From positions 806,001 through 870,000 of the forward strand of contig JAWLAG010000001.1 of NCBI GenBank assembly GCA_041395505.1: a DNA stretch of 64,000 nucleotides, given 5' to 3'. The notes beneath the pieces are model-generated. The model was given only the letters and a program-made list of their open reading frames with translations. It ran no database searches and was not told the origin of the DNA. Source of the stretch: Steroidobacteraceae bacterium. Lineage in GTDB: Bacteria > Pseudomonadota > Gammaproteobacteria > Steroidobacterales > Steroidobacteraceae. Of the stretch, positions 34,315-43,348 are shown one piece after another. The first letter of the stretch is position 1. Each line of letters begins with the position of its first letter. The position numbers and the translations under genes are program-made.

Positions 34315-34320
34315 TATAAT
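34315..34320 (+). promoter_or_regulatory. Candidate -10 box of the petABC promoter
   Basis: A perfect TATAAT lies 99 bases before the petA start in the gap between divergent degS and petA. A TTGACT at 34297-34302 is only 12 bases upstream, too close for a normal -35 element, so only the -10 is proposed. Confidence 0.45.
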
Positions 34321-34418
34321 GCACCGTTTCCCGCGATTGCGACATCGCGCACCGTCGCTTGTTCGCCGCATGCGCCGTGAGTCGACGCGGGGTAGGTCTC
34401 GATCAGCACAGAGGTGTT

Positions 34419-35045
34419 ATGCATAGCCATGCCGAATCCGGTGCGGATGCGGAAGTCGATGTCAGCCGGCGCCGATTTCTGACTGCAGCAACCGTTGCAA
34501 CTGGCGCTGTCGGCGTAGTATTCGCCGCTACGCCTTTCATCAAGTCGTGGAAGCCGTCGGAACGTGCCCGCGCTGCAGGCCAGCCGGTCGAAATCGACGT
34601 CTCGCGGCTCGAACCGGGCCAGATGGTGCAGGCGGTCTGGCGCATGAAGCCGATCTACATCGTGCGGCGCACCGAAGCGATGCTGGCGGGACTCGATCAG
34701 AACAACCCGGAACTCAAGGATCCGCAAAGCTCGAGTTCGGAGCAGCCGAAGTACGCCGCCAACGAAGCGCGTTCGTCGAATCCCGAATACCTCGTGCTCA
34801 TCGCTACCTGCACCCACCTCGGTTGCCTGCCGAAGCAGCGATTCACGCCGGCCGATACCACGCTTGGCGCTGACTGGCCGGGCGGCTTCTTCTGCCCCTG
34901 CCACGGGTCACGCTTCGATATGGCCGGCCGCGTATTCAAGGGATCGCCCGCTTCGCGCAATCTGGCGGTGCCGCCCTATGCGTTCGAGCAGGGTGGCAAG
35001 CTGATCATCGGCATCGATCAGGGTCCGGCTGAAGGAGTGGCGTGA
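34419..35045 (+). CDS. petA: Ubiquinol-cytochrome c reductase Rieske iron-sulfur subunit
   Basis: The [2Fe-2S] subunit of the cytochrome bc1 complex, 208 aa. A Tat-type signal and anchor (SRRRFLTAATVATG, from residue 16) is followed by the hinge and the cluster motifs CTHLGC (C131, H133, C136) and CPCHGS (C159, C161, H162). GAGG lies just before the ATG at 34419, and the frame is open to 34359. The first gene of petABC; the stop overlaps the possible petB GTG. Confidence 0.96.
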   Translation: MHSHAESGADAEVDVSRRRFLTAATVATGAVGVVFAATPFIKSWKPSERARAAGQPVEIDVSRLEPGQMVQAVWRMKPIYIVRRTEAMLAGLDQNNPELKDPQSSSSEQPKYAANEARSSNPEYLVLIATCTHLGCLPKQRFTPADTTLGADWPGGFFCPCHGSRFDMAGRVFKGSPASRNLAVPPYAFEQGGKLIIGIDQGPAEGVA

Positions 35046-36295
35046 TGGCGAATCTCGGCGGGGAGGTGGGTGCGAATGCGACCGGATTTCGCGCCTGGCT
35101 GAACAAACGGCTGCCGGTCGACGCTTTCATCAACGAACAGCTCATCGGCTATTACGCACCGAAGAATTTCAACATCTGGTATTTCTTCGGTTCGCTTGCG
35201 CTCCTTGTATTCGTGATGCAGATCCTTACCGGGATCTTCCTCACCATGCACTACAAGCCGAGCGCGACCGAGGCTTTTGCCTCGGTCGAGTACATCATGC
35301 GCGAGGTAGAGTGGGGCTGGCTCATACGCTACATGCACTCGACCGGCGCTTCGGCATTTTTCATCGTTGTCTACCTGCACATGTTCCGCGCGCTCATGTA
35401 TGGCTCGTACAAGGCGCCGCGTGAACTGCTGTGGCTGATCGGCATGCTGGTTTATCTGGCGCTGATGGCCGAGGCGTTCTTCGGCTACGTTCTGCCCTGG
35501 GGCAACATGAGCTATTGGGGTGCGCAGGTCATCGTCAACCTGTTCGGTACCATCCCGGGCATCGGACCGGGCCTCGTGGAATGGATACGTGGCGATTACG
35601 GCATTGCCGATGCAACGCTGAATCGCTTCTTCGCATTTCACGTCGTGGCCATTCCCTTCGCGCTGGCGCTACTCGTGTTGCTGCATCTGGTGGCGTTGCG
35701 TCAGGTGGGCTCGAACAATCCCGACGGCATCGAGATCAAGGAGCACAAGGGTGCGGATGGCAAGCCTGTCGATGGCATCCCGTTTCATCCTTACTACACC
35801 GTCAAGGACATCGTCGGTGTCGGGCTGTTCCTGACGATATTCGCCGTCATCGTGTTCTTCGCGCCGACCTTCGGCGGCCTGTTCCTCGAACACCCCAACT
35901 TCGAGCCGGCCGATCCGATGTCAACGCCCGAACATATCGCGCCGGTTTGGTATTTCACGCCGTACTACGCGATCCTGCGGGCCGTGCCCGATCAGCGCAT
36001 GGGCGCGTTGCTGATGTTCCTCGCCGTGGTGGCGTTCCTGTTCCTGCCCTGGCTCGATCGCGCCAAGGTCAAGTCGATCCGCTATCGCGGGGGGCTGTAT
36101 CGGTTCTTCCTCGGATTGTTCGTGTTGAGTTTTCTGGTGCTGATGTATCTGGGGCTGCAGCCGGCCGAGGGGCTGTACGTGCTCCTGGCGCGCGTATTCA
36201 CGGTTGGCTATTTCGCGTTCTTCGTGTTGATGCCGTTCTACACGCGCCTCGACGCGGTCAAAAAGGTTCCTGAGAGAGTTACCTATCATGGCTAG
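35045..36295 (+). CDS. petB: Cytochrome b subunit of the bc1 complex
   Basis: The membrane core of complex III with two b hemes, 416 aa and about eight or nine helices. The heme ligands are two His pairs, in MHSTGASAFFIVVYLH and HVVAIPFALALLVLLH. The quinol-oxidation motif reads PVWYFTPYYA, where mitochondrial and alpha-proteobacterial proteins have PEWY; the Val form occurs in beta- and gammaproteobacteria. AAGGAG is 7 bases before the ATG at 35045, better than for the GTG at 35042. It is of the full-length (unsplit) type and overlaps petC. Confidence 0.96.
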   Translation: MANLGGEVGANATGFRAWLNKRLPVDAFINEQLIGYYAPKNFNIWYFFGSLALLVFVMQILTGIFLTMHYKPSATEAFASVEYIMREVEWGWLIRYMHSTGASAFFIVVYLHMFRALMYGSYKAPRELLWLIGMLVYLALMAEAFFGYVLPWGNMSYWGAQVIVNLFGTIPGIGPGLVEWIRGDYGIADATLNRFFAFHVVAIPFALALLVLLHLVALRQVGSNNPDGIEIKEHKGADGKPVDGIPFHPYYTVKDIVGVGLFLTIFAVIVFFAPTFGGLFLEHPNFEPADPMSTPEHIAPVWYFTPYYAILRAVPDQRMGALLMFLAVVAFLFLPWLDRAKVKSIRYRGGLYRFFLGLFVLSFLVLMYLGLQPAEGLYVLLARVFTVGYFAFFVLMPFYTRLDAVKKVPERVTYHG

Positions 36296-37085
36296 GTCAT
36301 TGTCACGTAGCTTGGGCGCCGCGCTCGCTCTGCTCGCGGTTTCAGTAACACTGTCAGCCGAGGAGCAGCCGGCCGAGGCAGCTGCGCTCGGCGCCGATTG
36401 GCGCCATTGGACGGCAGACACCCAGATCGAAAATCTGCCGTCACTGCAACGCGGTGCGCGAAATTTCATGGCGTACTGCTATGGCTGCCATTCGCTCAAA
36501 TTTCTGCGCTACCAGCGCATGGCCGACGACCTGAAGATCCCGGGCGAGCAGCTCCAGCAGTACCTGTTGCCGCCAGGGGCGAAGAGCACCGACTACGTCA
36601 TCACGCCGATGCCGGCGCAGCGGGCCGCCGACTGGTTCGGCAAGGCGCCGCCCGATCTGTCGTTGATTGCGCGCGCGCGTGGTACCGACTACCTGTTCAG
36701 GTTCCTGACGACCTTCTACGCCGATACCAAATCGGTCGGCACGGGAGTGAACAACCTCGCCTTGCCCGGAACGGCGATGCCGCACGTGTTGTCGCCCCTG
36801 CAGGGCGTGCAGCAGGCGGTCTTTCAGAACGTCGAGAAGCCGGGCGAGGACGGCAAGCCCATGATGGTGGCCGAATTCGCCCATTTCGAGCCGGGCGCGA
36901 ATGGCTCGCTCGACAATGCGCAATACCGCGAATTCGTGCGTGATACGGTCAATTTCCTCGACTACGCAGGTGAACCGTCGCGCCTTGGGCGCGGCAATGT
37001 CGGTGTGTGGACCGTGCTGTTCCTGTTGTTGTTCACGGTCGTCGCGTGGCTGCTCAAACACGAATACTGGAAGGACGTGCGTTAG
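36288..37085 (+). CDS. petC: Cytochrome c1 subunit of the bc1 complex
   Basis: Accepts electrons from the Rieske protein. The 265 aa protein begins with a signal peptide (SLGAALALLAVSVTLSA), carries one heme c site CYGCH (C64, C67, H68), the axial-Met region PGTAMPHVLSPLQG and a single C-terminal membrane helix (about 236-255) followed by KHEYWKDVR. The start lies 8 bases inside petB. The upstream R-W-R rich segment DWRHWTADTQIENL is typical of this subunit. Confidence 0.96.
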   Translation: MARSLSRSLGAALALLAVSVTLSAEEQPAEAAALGADWRHWTADTQIENLPSLQRGARNFMAYCYGCHSLKFLRYQRMADDLKIPGEQLQQYLLPPGAKSTDYVITPMPAQRAADWFGKAPPDLSLIARARGTDYLFRFLTTFYADTKSVGTGVNNLALPGTAMPHVLSPLQGVQQAVFQNVEKPGEDGKPMMVAEFAHFEPGANGSLDNAQYREFVRDTVNFLDYAGEPSRLGRGNVGVWTVLFLLLFTVVAWLLKHEYWKDVR

Positions 37086-37097
37086 CGCACTGATCGA

Positions 37098-37721
37098 GTG
37101 TCAGGCCGACGCTCAATCATGACGTTGTTCTCGGGGCCGAATGACCCCTGGAGTCACCGCACACGATTGGTGTTGACCGAAAAGAACCTCGGCATCGAGG
37201 TGATTAGCGTCGATCCGGGACGCTATCCGGAAGATCTCCTCGATCTCAATCCGTACCACAGCGTGCCAACGCTGGTCGATCGTGACCTCGTTCTCTACGA
37301 TTCGCGCGTAATCGTCGAATACCTCGATGAGCGCTATCCACATCCGCCGCTGATGCCGGTCGATCCGGTGTCGCGCGCGCAGTTCCGGCTGGCGCTGTAT
37401 CGCATCGAGCGCGACTGGTACGGGCTTGCGCAGCAGATCGAGCGCGAGAGCGATCGCCGCCAGGGCCAGAAACTGCGCGGCATGTTGCGCGACACGGTCA
37501 TTGCCAGCACGGATCTTTTCAAGGTCAAGCCCTATTTTCTGAGCGATGAATTCTCGCTCGTCGATGCAACCATCGCACCGATCCTGTGGCGCCTTGCAGC
37601 CTACGAAATCGACCTGCCTGCCGAAAGCCAGCCGATCCTGCGCTACGCGAATCAACTGTTTGCGCGTCCGGCATTCCGCCACAGCCTATCGGAGGCGGAG
37701 CGCGAACTGCGAATACTCTGA
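37098..37721 (+). CDS. sspA: Stringent starvation protein A
   Basis: A glutathione-S-transferase-like protein that binds RNA polymerase and affects stationary-phase and virulence transcription. The 207 aa protein keeps the family sequence: RRSIMTLFSGPNDPWSHRTR, HSVPTLVDRDLVLYDSRVI and YLDERYPHPPLMPVDP, then KPYFLSDEFSLVDATIAPILWRL. The GTG at 37098 is chosen because SspA proteins begin a few residues before MTLFSG. It follows petC by 12 bases and precedes sspB by 6. Confidence 0.95.
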   Translation: MSGRRSIMTLFSGPNDPWSHRTRLVLTEKNLGIEVISVDPGRYPEDLLDLNPYHSVPTLVDRDLVLYDSRVIVEYLDERYPHPPLMPVDPVSRAQFRLALYRIERDWYGLAQQIERESDRRQGQKLRGMLRDTVIASTDLFKVKPYFLSDEFSLVDATIAPILWRLAAYEIDLPAESQPILRYANQLFARPAFRHSLSEAERELRIL

Positions 37722-37727
37722 CCCGCT

Positions 37728-38126
37728 ATGGCCAGTACGACGGAAGTTCCGAAGCGTCCCTACCTGTTGCGCGCGATGCATGACTGGATCAGCGACAGCA
37801 AGCTGACGCCGCACGTGATCATCGATGCCGAACAGGCAGGGGTGGAGGTGCCGCGTGCCTACGTCAAGGACGGCAAGATCATTCTCAACCTCAGCACGAG
37901 TGCCGCTGATCGCCTCGAGATCCGCAATGACGGCATCAGTTTCAATGCGCGCTTCGCTGGCGTGCCGCATCGCGTCGTCGTGCCGATAGCCGCAGTGCTC
38001 GGCATCTATGCCCGCGAGAGCGGCGAGGGCATGGTATTCACCGGCGATGATCTGGCGCCGCAGCCACCACCGTCGGCGCCCTCACCGGATGAATCGCGAC
38101 GCCCGCAGCTGAAGGTGGTCAAGTAA
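37728..38126 (+). CDS. sspB: ClpXP protease specificity-enhancing factor SspB
   Basis: Adaptor that delivers ssrA-tagged proteins to ClpXP. The 132 aa protein has the substrate-binding fold (RPYLLRAMHDWISDSKLTPH, VEVPRAYVKDGKIILNLS, PHRVVVPIAAVLGIYARE), a Pro-rich flexible linker and the C-terminal ClpX-docking peptide RPQLKVVK. Directly behind sspA, forming the usual pair. It ends 18 bases before the convergent yraN. Confidence 0.96.
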   Translation: MASTTEVPKRPYLLRAMHDWISDSKLTPHVIIDAEQAGVEVPRAYVKDGKIILNLSTSAADRLEIRNDGISFNARFAGVPHRVVVPIAAVLGIYARESGEGMVFTGDDLAPQPPPSAPSPDESRRPQLKVVK

Positions 38127-38144
38127 GGCGGATCTGGATTTTGC

Positions 38145-38576
38145 TCAAACGCCGTCTGCCGTGAATGCATGGCGGATCCATTCGATTTGATGGCCGCACT
38201 CGCCGGGCTCGAGAGATACCACATCAAAACGCAATCGCCGGCGGCGGAACTGCGGGTACTGCTGCAGAAGCTGCATTGCGGCGACGACGAGGTGGCGGCG
38301 CTTCCTCGCGTCGACGCTGCCAGCGCCACCGCCGAAGCGCCGACTCGAGCGCAGGCGCACTTCGACGATGACGAGGTCCTCGCCGTCTTCGGCCACGATG
38401 TCGATTTCGGTTCGGCGACGACGGTAGTTGCACATCAGTATGTGCAAGCCCGCCTGCTCGAGATGTAACGCCGCGAGTTGCTCGCCGCGTTGTCCGGCGA
38501 GCTGGCGCTCGGTCGCCGCCAGGGCGATCAGTTCCGATCGAGGCGCCGCGCCTCGCCGCGGCGGATTTCCGCCCAC
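38145..38576 (-). CDS. yraN: UPF0102 protein YraN
   Basis: A 143 aa protein of the YraN family with a predicted PD-(D/E)XK nuclease-like fold. The core motif is TEIDIVAEDGEDLVIVEVR with Glu57, Asp59, Glu72 and Arg74; the last position is Lys in many nucleases but Arg in gammaproteobacterial YraN. Biochemical role not settled. The GTG at 38576 is the only plausible start and lies 49 bases inside the end of lpoA, its usual partner. Confidence 0.88.
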   Translation of the reverse strand: MGGNPPRRGAAPRSELIALAATERQLAGQRGEQLAALHLEQAGLHILMCNYRRRRTEIDIVAEDGEDLVIVEVRLRSSRRFGGGAGSVDARKRRHLVVAAMQLLQQYPQFRRRRLRFDVVSLEPGECGHQIEWIRHAFTADGV

Positions 38577-40384
38577 TGCAGGTCGCGCCGCGCGCGGCCA
38601 TCGGCGTCGAAACTGATGTGGCCGGTCAGCCCGTCGATCTGGAGGCTCCCCGGGTCGGCGCCGGCCGCGATCGCTGCATAGATCTGGTAGGCGTCGTAGC
38701 CGAACGCGAACAACTTGCCGCGCGCCTGGCCCTGGGCCGCAGCCGAAGTTGCCGCTGCCGTGCGAATGCGCGCGATATCGTCGTCGTCATCGAGCACCCA
38801 GGGCATGTCGGGGAAGATCAGTCCCTCCATGTCCTGGTTGGCGGTGGGGTGTGGCTCGAACGCGCTGGAGGTCGAATAGGTCGGGATGTCGCTCGCGTAA
38901 TGGAAGCGCAGTTGGGGCCGCAGCTGCCGCCCGAGTGTTGCAGTCGGCGCGGGCGCGAAGATGAAATCGATATCGCCCCGCCGCCGCGGCTGGAACTCCA
39001 GGCTGATGCCGAGCAGGTTCTGCAGTCTCCGATGTCGCGCGCGGCTCTCGTCGAGGCGCAACGCGTGGGTGATCGGCGCGGAGAAATCGCTCTGCGACGC
39101 ATCGTAGCGCTCGACATCCACCAGCTCACCGCCACGACGGGTGAGCTCGGAGCTGAAGGCCTCGAGCACGCGGTCGCCCCATTCGCCATCTGGCACGAGC
39201 GCAATGCCGCGCTTGCCCGCTGCGCCGGCCGTGACGCGCTCGGCGATGGAGCGTGCTTCGTTCTCTGGCGACAGCGCAAATTGCAACATGCCGTGCGGCG
39301 CGGGTTGGTCCATGGGCAGGTAGTTGAGCGCCAGGATATAGCCGCGCATGCCGGCGAAATCCGTTGCGGCGATGACCTCCTCGCGCAGCAGCGGTCCGAC
39401 AATGAAACCGGCGCCGTCGTTGAAGGCGCGACTGATGGCATCGGCTATCGTCGAGCCGCTGGTATCGTAGACCGTGACCGTACCGGGTGCCCGCATGCCG
39501 GCCTGTTCGCTTGCTACCATGAATCCGGCGCGAATCTGCGCCGCGGCGCTCGCCGTCCGGCCACCAAGCGGTAGCAACAACGCCACCTGGCCGTTCGGCG
39601 GCTGTAGCGTCGCATCGCGCGGCTCGCCGATGATTTCGCTGCGCACGATAGTGCTGGCGGGATGCCCGGGAAACCTGCCCTGCCAGGCGGCGACCTGCGC
39701 CCGCGCCGACAATGGACTGCGCGCAACGCGCGCGGCAATGCCGCCGAGCTCGAGCCAGCCCTGGGTGACCTTGTCCGTGGTTGCGATGCGCTCGAGCGCA
39801 ACACCACGCTCCGCCGCTGCCCGCAGCTCACCGAGCAATCGGCGCCGCACGCCCGCCTGCGGATCGCCCGGATCGCTCAGGGTTTCGGTCTGCCGTGCCG
39901 CTTCGATGCCTTCCAGAATGCGGTCGTTCGCGAATGCGACGCGACTGCGCAGTTGTTGCAGCGCCAACTGATCGCCGTGGCTCTCGGCCGGCGGGAGCGA
40001 TTGCAGGCGCCGCCACGCCGCAGCGTTCTGGTTGCGCAACAGATCGAGTTCGACGCGCAGCAAATCGCGCTCGAACTGGTCAGCGCGCGGTAATTGCGCG
40101 GGCAGCATCGCCAGCAGGCGTTCGACATCCGCGGGGCGCCGGGCCTGGGCGAAATAACGCGCCGCCCGCAGCCGGAACCGGGCCGCGTCGGCGGTTAGCG
40201 CATCGGTGGCGAGCTCCTCATACTCGCGCGCGGCCGCGACGTAATCGCCGGCGCGTGCCGCGCGCTCGGCGCGGTCGACCGACGGCGGGGACCGTCCGCC
40301 GGGACCGAGGCTGGTACAGGAAACCACCGCGAGCAGGCTCGCAATCGCCACTGCGCGCGCTGCGCGGATCATCGAGTCAGTCAT
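38528..40384 (-). CDS. lpoA: Penicillin-binding protein activator LpoA-like lipoprotein
   Basis: An outer-membrane lipoprotein that stimulates the synthase PBP1A in E. coli. The 618 aa protein starts with a lipoprotein signal ending VVSC (Cys23, followed by Thr), has a TPR-like helical N-terminal half (about 35-240) and a C-terminal periplasmic binding-protein-like domain (from PNGQVALLLPLGGR, about 265, to GYDAYQIYAAIAAG). Length and domain order agree with LpoA. Divergent from rsmI and overlapping yraN, as in other gammaproteobacteria. Confidence 0.9.
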   Translation of the reverse strand: MTDSMIRAARAVAIASLLAVVSCTSLGPGGRSPPSVDRAERAARAGDYVAAAREYEELATDALTADAARFRLRAARYFAQARRPADVERLLAMLPAQLPRADQFERDLLRVELDLLRNQNAAAWRRLQSLPPAESHGDQLALQQLRSRVAFANDRILEGIEAARQTETLSDPGDPQAGVRRRLLGELRAAAERGVALERIATTDKVTQGWLELGGIAARVARSPLSARAQVAAWQGRFPGHPASTIVRSEIIGEPRDATLQPPNGQVALLLPLGGRTASAAAQIRAGFMVASEQAGMRAPGTVTVYDTSGSTIADAISRAFNDGAGFIVGPLLREEVIAATDFAGMRGYILALNYLPMDQPAPHGMLQFALSPENEARSIAERVTAGAAGKRGIALVPDGEWGDRVLEAFSSELTRRGGELVDVERYDASQSDFSAPITHALRLDESRARHRRLQNLLGISLEFQPRRRGDIDFIFAPAPTATLGRQLRPQLRFHYASDIPTYSTSSAFEPHPTANQDMEGLIFPDMPWVLDDDDDIARIRTAAATSAAAQGQARGKLFAFGYDAYQIYAAIAAGADPGSLQIDGLTGHISFDADGRARRDLQWAEIRRGEARRLDRN

Positions 40385-40466
40385 TAGCTGGCATACTCCA
40401 TCTGCGTTTCGTGGCGCATCCGTGGCGCGCCGGGCCGGGCCCTTGGGGGACCGGTGAGGGCATTAT

Positions 40467-41330
40467 ATGGTTCCAGGCAAAGGTAGGCTGCTGCTGATTG
40501 GCACGCCGATTGGCAATTTCGGCGATCTCTCGCCGCGCGCGCGCGAAGCGCTGGCGGCCGCCGATTTGATTGCGGCCGAGGATACGCGCGAGGCGCGTCG
40601 CCTGCTGGGGCCGCTTGGCATAGAGCGCCCTCTGTTGTCCCTCCATGAGCACAACGAGCTTGCACGCCAGGGCGCCGTACTCGAGCGACTGGGCGCCGGT
40701 GCGACCGTGGCCGTCGTGAGCGATGCGGGCATGCCGCTCATCAGCGATCCGGGCTTCCCGCTGGTGCGCGCCGCGCTGGCCGCAGGATTCGAGGTCGGCG
40801 CCGTGCCCGGGCCATCGGCTGTCACGATGGCACTCGCGGTGTCGGGACTGCCGACCGACCGGTTTGTCTTCGAAGGTTTTCTGCCTGCGGGCGCTGGCGA
40901 GCGGCAGGCCCGCCTGGCAGGGTTGCGCAACGAGTCGCGCACCCTGGTGTTTTTCGAAACGCCGCACCGCATACGCGCGTCGCTCCAGGATCTGGGTGAC
41001 TGCCTGGGAATGGAGCGCGCCGCGGCCATCGCGCGCGAATTGACCAAGACCTACGAGACCATCTATCGCGGAACTGTGGCGCAGCTCATCGCCGCGGAGC
41101 GTAGCGATGAAAACCTGGCGCGTGGCGAGATCACGCTGGTGGTTGCGGGCAGTCCCACCGACGAGTCGCGCGGCGGCGGCGAAGTCGCCGAGCGCGTCAT
41201 CCGCGCGCTCGCAGGCCTACTGCCACCCGCCAGGATCGCGACCGTGGCCGCGAAGGTCAGCGGCCTTGCGCGTCATGACTGCTATGCACGGGTATTGCAG
41301 CTGTCTTCTGAAAAGCTCGTCGGTGACTGA
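40467..41330 (+). CDS. rsmI: 16S rRNA (cytidine1402-2'-O)-methyltransferase
   Basis: Methylates C1402 of 16S rRNA at the 2'-O together with RsmH (N4), tuning the P site. The 287 aa protein has the tetrapyrrole-methylase fold: LLLIGTPIGNFGDLS at the start, AAEDTREARRLL, the SAM-site VSDAGMPLISDPG and AVPGPSAVTMALAVSG, then FFETPHRI and ARELTKTYET. GAGG lies 7 bases before the ATG. It precedes rnpB by about 30 bases. Confidence 0.97.
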   Translation: MVPGKGRLLLIGTPIGNFGDLSPRAREALAAADLIAAEDTREARRLLGPLGIERPLLSLHEHNELARQGAVLERLGAGATVAVVSDAGMPLISDPGFPLVRAALAAGFEVGAVPGPSAVTMALAVSGLPTDRFVFEGFLPAGAGERQARLAGLRNESRTLVFFETPHRIRASLQDLGDCLGMERAAAIARELTKTYETIYRGTVAQLIAAERSDENLARGEITLVVAGSPTDESRGGGEVAERVIRALAGLLPPARIATVAAKVSGLARHDCYARVLQLSSEKLVGD

Positions 41331-41351
41331 CCGCGCGAGCCCCGCTTCAAG

Positions 41352-41357
41352 TAAAAT
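41352..41357 (+). promoter_or_regulatory. Candidate -10 box for rnpB
   Basis: TAAAAT lies about 8 bases before the proposed 5' end of the RNase P RNA. A convincing -35 element was not found. Confidence 0.4.
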
Positions 41358-41361
41358 GTGA

Positions 41362-41733
<372 letters not shown>

Positions 41734-41870
41734 TTCTTCTTCTAAAGACCTTTGGAGCTAAGCACAGCAACCCACTGAAACGTAAAGACTAGTGTTTTTT
41801 CGTCGCCGTCGCGGTCTCCCGACAGTCTCGTAAGTCCTTGTGATTGCGACAAATTTCTCACTTTGGACCA

Positions 41871-41900
41871 TTGACATATTGGCCCCCCGATTTCTATAGT
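41871..41900 (+). promoter_or_regulatory. Pmra promoter of the dcw cluster
   Basis: TTGACA at 41871-41876 and TATAGT at 41895-41900 are spaced 18 bases apart, a strong sigma-70 match 55 bases before mraZ. It is followed directly by the MraZ-type repeats. Confidence 0.75.
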
Positions 41901-41934
41901 GGTTGAAAGTGGGAAATTGTGGGGAGAAAGGGGG
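41900..41934 (+). promoter_or_regulatory. MraZ operator: four direct repeats at 10-base spacing
   Basis: TGGTT (41900-41904), TGGGA (41910-41914), TGGGG (41920-41924) and GGGGG (41930-41934) lie exactly 10 bases apart with 5-base spacers, the TGGGN arrangement bound by MraZ. It overlaps the -10 box and the transcription start, which suits autorepression of the dcw promoter. Confidence 0.8.
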
Positions 41935-41954
41935 CCTGTGCCCCGGTTCCGGTC

Positions 41955-42407
41955 ATGTTCCGCGGTGCAACACGGGTAACCCTGGATGTCAAAGGGCGCA
42001 TGGTCATGCCAACGCGCTACCGCGACAGCCTGCGCGAGCGCGCCGAGAGTCGCGTCGTCGTTACCGTCGATCGTGACCAGTGCTTGCTGATCTACCCGCA
42101 ACCCGACTGGGACGAGATCGAAAAAAAGCTGATGAGTCTGCCGAGCCTGCACCCGCAGGCGCGCCGGCTGCAGCGCCTCATGGTCGGCCATGCGACCGAT
42201 ATCGATCTCGATGGCCATGGCCGCCTCCTGTTGCCACCCGAATTGCGTCAGTTCGCCGCCCTCGACCGGCACGCCATGTTGATTGGCCAGGGCAATCGCT
42301 TCGAACTCTGGGATGAGCAGCGCTGGAACGAGCGCCGCGATGCCTGGTTGAAGAGCGAGGAATTGACCACGGACCTGGCGGCGGAGCTCGAGACACTGTC
42401 ACTTTGA
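41955..42407 (+). CDS. mraZ: Transcriptional regulator MraZ
   Basis: A DNA-binding protein of the AbrB-like fold with two copies of the domain, which represses the dcw promoter. The 150 aa protein has the first DxxxR motif in MFRGATRVTLDVKGRMVMPTRYRD and the second in DIDLDGHGRLLLPPELR. The ATG at 41955 matches the family start; the frame is open 12 codons upstream, through the operator. The repeats just upstream are its expected binding site. Confidence 0.96.
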   Translation: MFRGATRVTLDVKGRMVMPTRYRDSLRERAESRVVVTVDRDQCLLIYPQPDWDEIEKKLMSLPSLHPQARRLQRLMVGHATDIDLDGHGRLLLPPELRQFAALDRHAMLIGQGNRFELWDEQRWNERRDAWLKSEELTTDLAAELETLSL

Positions 42408-42423
42408 TCGAGGGGGCGCCATC

Positions 42424-43347
42424 GTGGGACTGCATGAGCCGGTGCTGGTCGACGCCGCTGTTGCAGCACTCGTCGCGCGCCCCGATGGGTTGTACATAGA
42501 TGCGACATTTGGCCGCGGGGGACATACGCAGCGCCTGCTCGCTGCACTATCGGCCGAAGGGCGGGTGCTGGCGCTCGATCGCGACCCGCAGGCCATCGAC
42601 GCCGGAGCGGCGCTTTGCAGGAGCGATGACCGCCTCGAACTCGTTCATGCGCCGTTCGCCGAGCTTCGCGAGGTATTGTCCGCGCGCGCCCCGGGCCGCT
42701 CTGCCAGCGGCATCCTGTTCGATCTCGGCCTGTCTTCGCCGCAGCTGGATACGCCAGTGCGCGGCTTCAGTTTCAGCCACGACGGCCCGCTCGACATGCG
42801 CATGGACCCGACTCGCGGCGAACCGCTGTCGGCCTGGCTGGCGCGGGTCCAATCGCGCGAGCTCGCGCGAGTGATCGCCGAACTCGGTGAGGAACGCTTC
42901 GCGAAGCGTATTGCCGCTGCGATCGTCGCGGCGCGCGAGCGCGCCCCGATCGCAACCACACGCGAGCTGGCCAGCATCGTCGCCGGCGCCGTACCGCGGC
43001 GCGAGGCGGGCAAGCACCCGGCGACTCGAACATTCCAGGCGCTGCGCATCGCCATCAACGATGAACTCGCGCAATTGCGACAGGCGCTGGCCGCGGCCCT
43101 GTCCGTGCTCGAGAGCGGTGGCCGGCTGGTCGTGATCAGTTTTCATTCGCTGGAGAATCGCATCGTCAAGAATTTCATCCGCGATCATTCACGAGCGCCG
43201 CGCGAGCTCGCTGCCTTGCCGGTACTGCCGCCGCAGGCGCAGCCGGTGCTGCGTCCCGTTGGCCGCAAACTTTTTCCGGACGCGGCGGAAATTGCCCGCA
43301 ACCCCCGCGCCCGCAGTGCCGTGCTGCGGGCTGCAGAGAAGCTCTGA
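42424..43347 (+). CDS. rsmH: 16S rRNA (cytosine1402-N4)-methyltransferase
   Basis: Adds the N4-methyl group to C1402, the partner modification of RsmI. The 307 aa protein starts HEPVLVDAAVAAL, has the SAM site YIDATFGRGGHTQRLLA and ALDRDPQAI, the active-site FDLGLSSPQLD and RGFSFSHDGPLDMRMD, and the C-terminal SFHSLENRIVK with RNPRARSAVLR. GTG start at 42424, with GAGGGGG upstream. Second gene of dcw. Confidence 0.97.
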   Translation: MGLHEPVLVDAAVAALVARPDGLYIDATFGRGGHTQRLLAALSAEGRVLALDRDPQAIDAGAALCRSDDRLELVHAPFAELREVLSARAPGRSASGILFDLGLSSPQLDTPVRGFSFSHDGPLDMRMDPTRGEPLSAWLARVQSRELARVIAELGEERFAKRIAAAIVAARERAPIATTRELASIVAGAVPRREAGKHPATRTFQALRIAINDELAQLRQALAAALSVLESGGRLVVISFHSLENRIVKNFIRDHSRAPRELAALPVLPPQAQPVLRPVGRKLFPDAAEIARNPRARSAVLRAAEKL

Positions 43348-43348
43348 G

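Noticed and set aside
34297..34320. TTGACT plus TATAAT as a full petABC promoter
   Set aside because: The spacer is 12 bases, too short for sigma-70; only the -10 box is kept as a candidate.
41770..41800. Terminator after rnpB at the TTTTTT run
   Set aside because: Only a 4-base CACT/AGTG pairing precedes the T-run; too weak to call.
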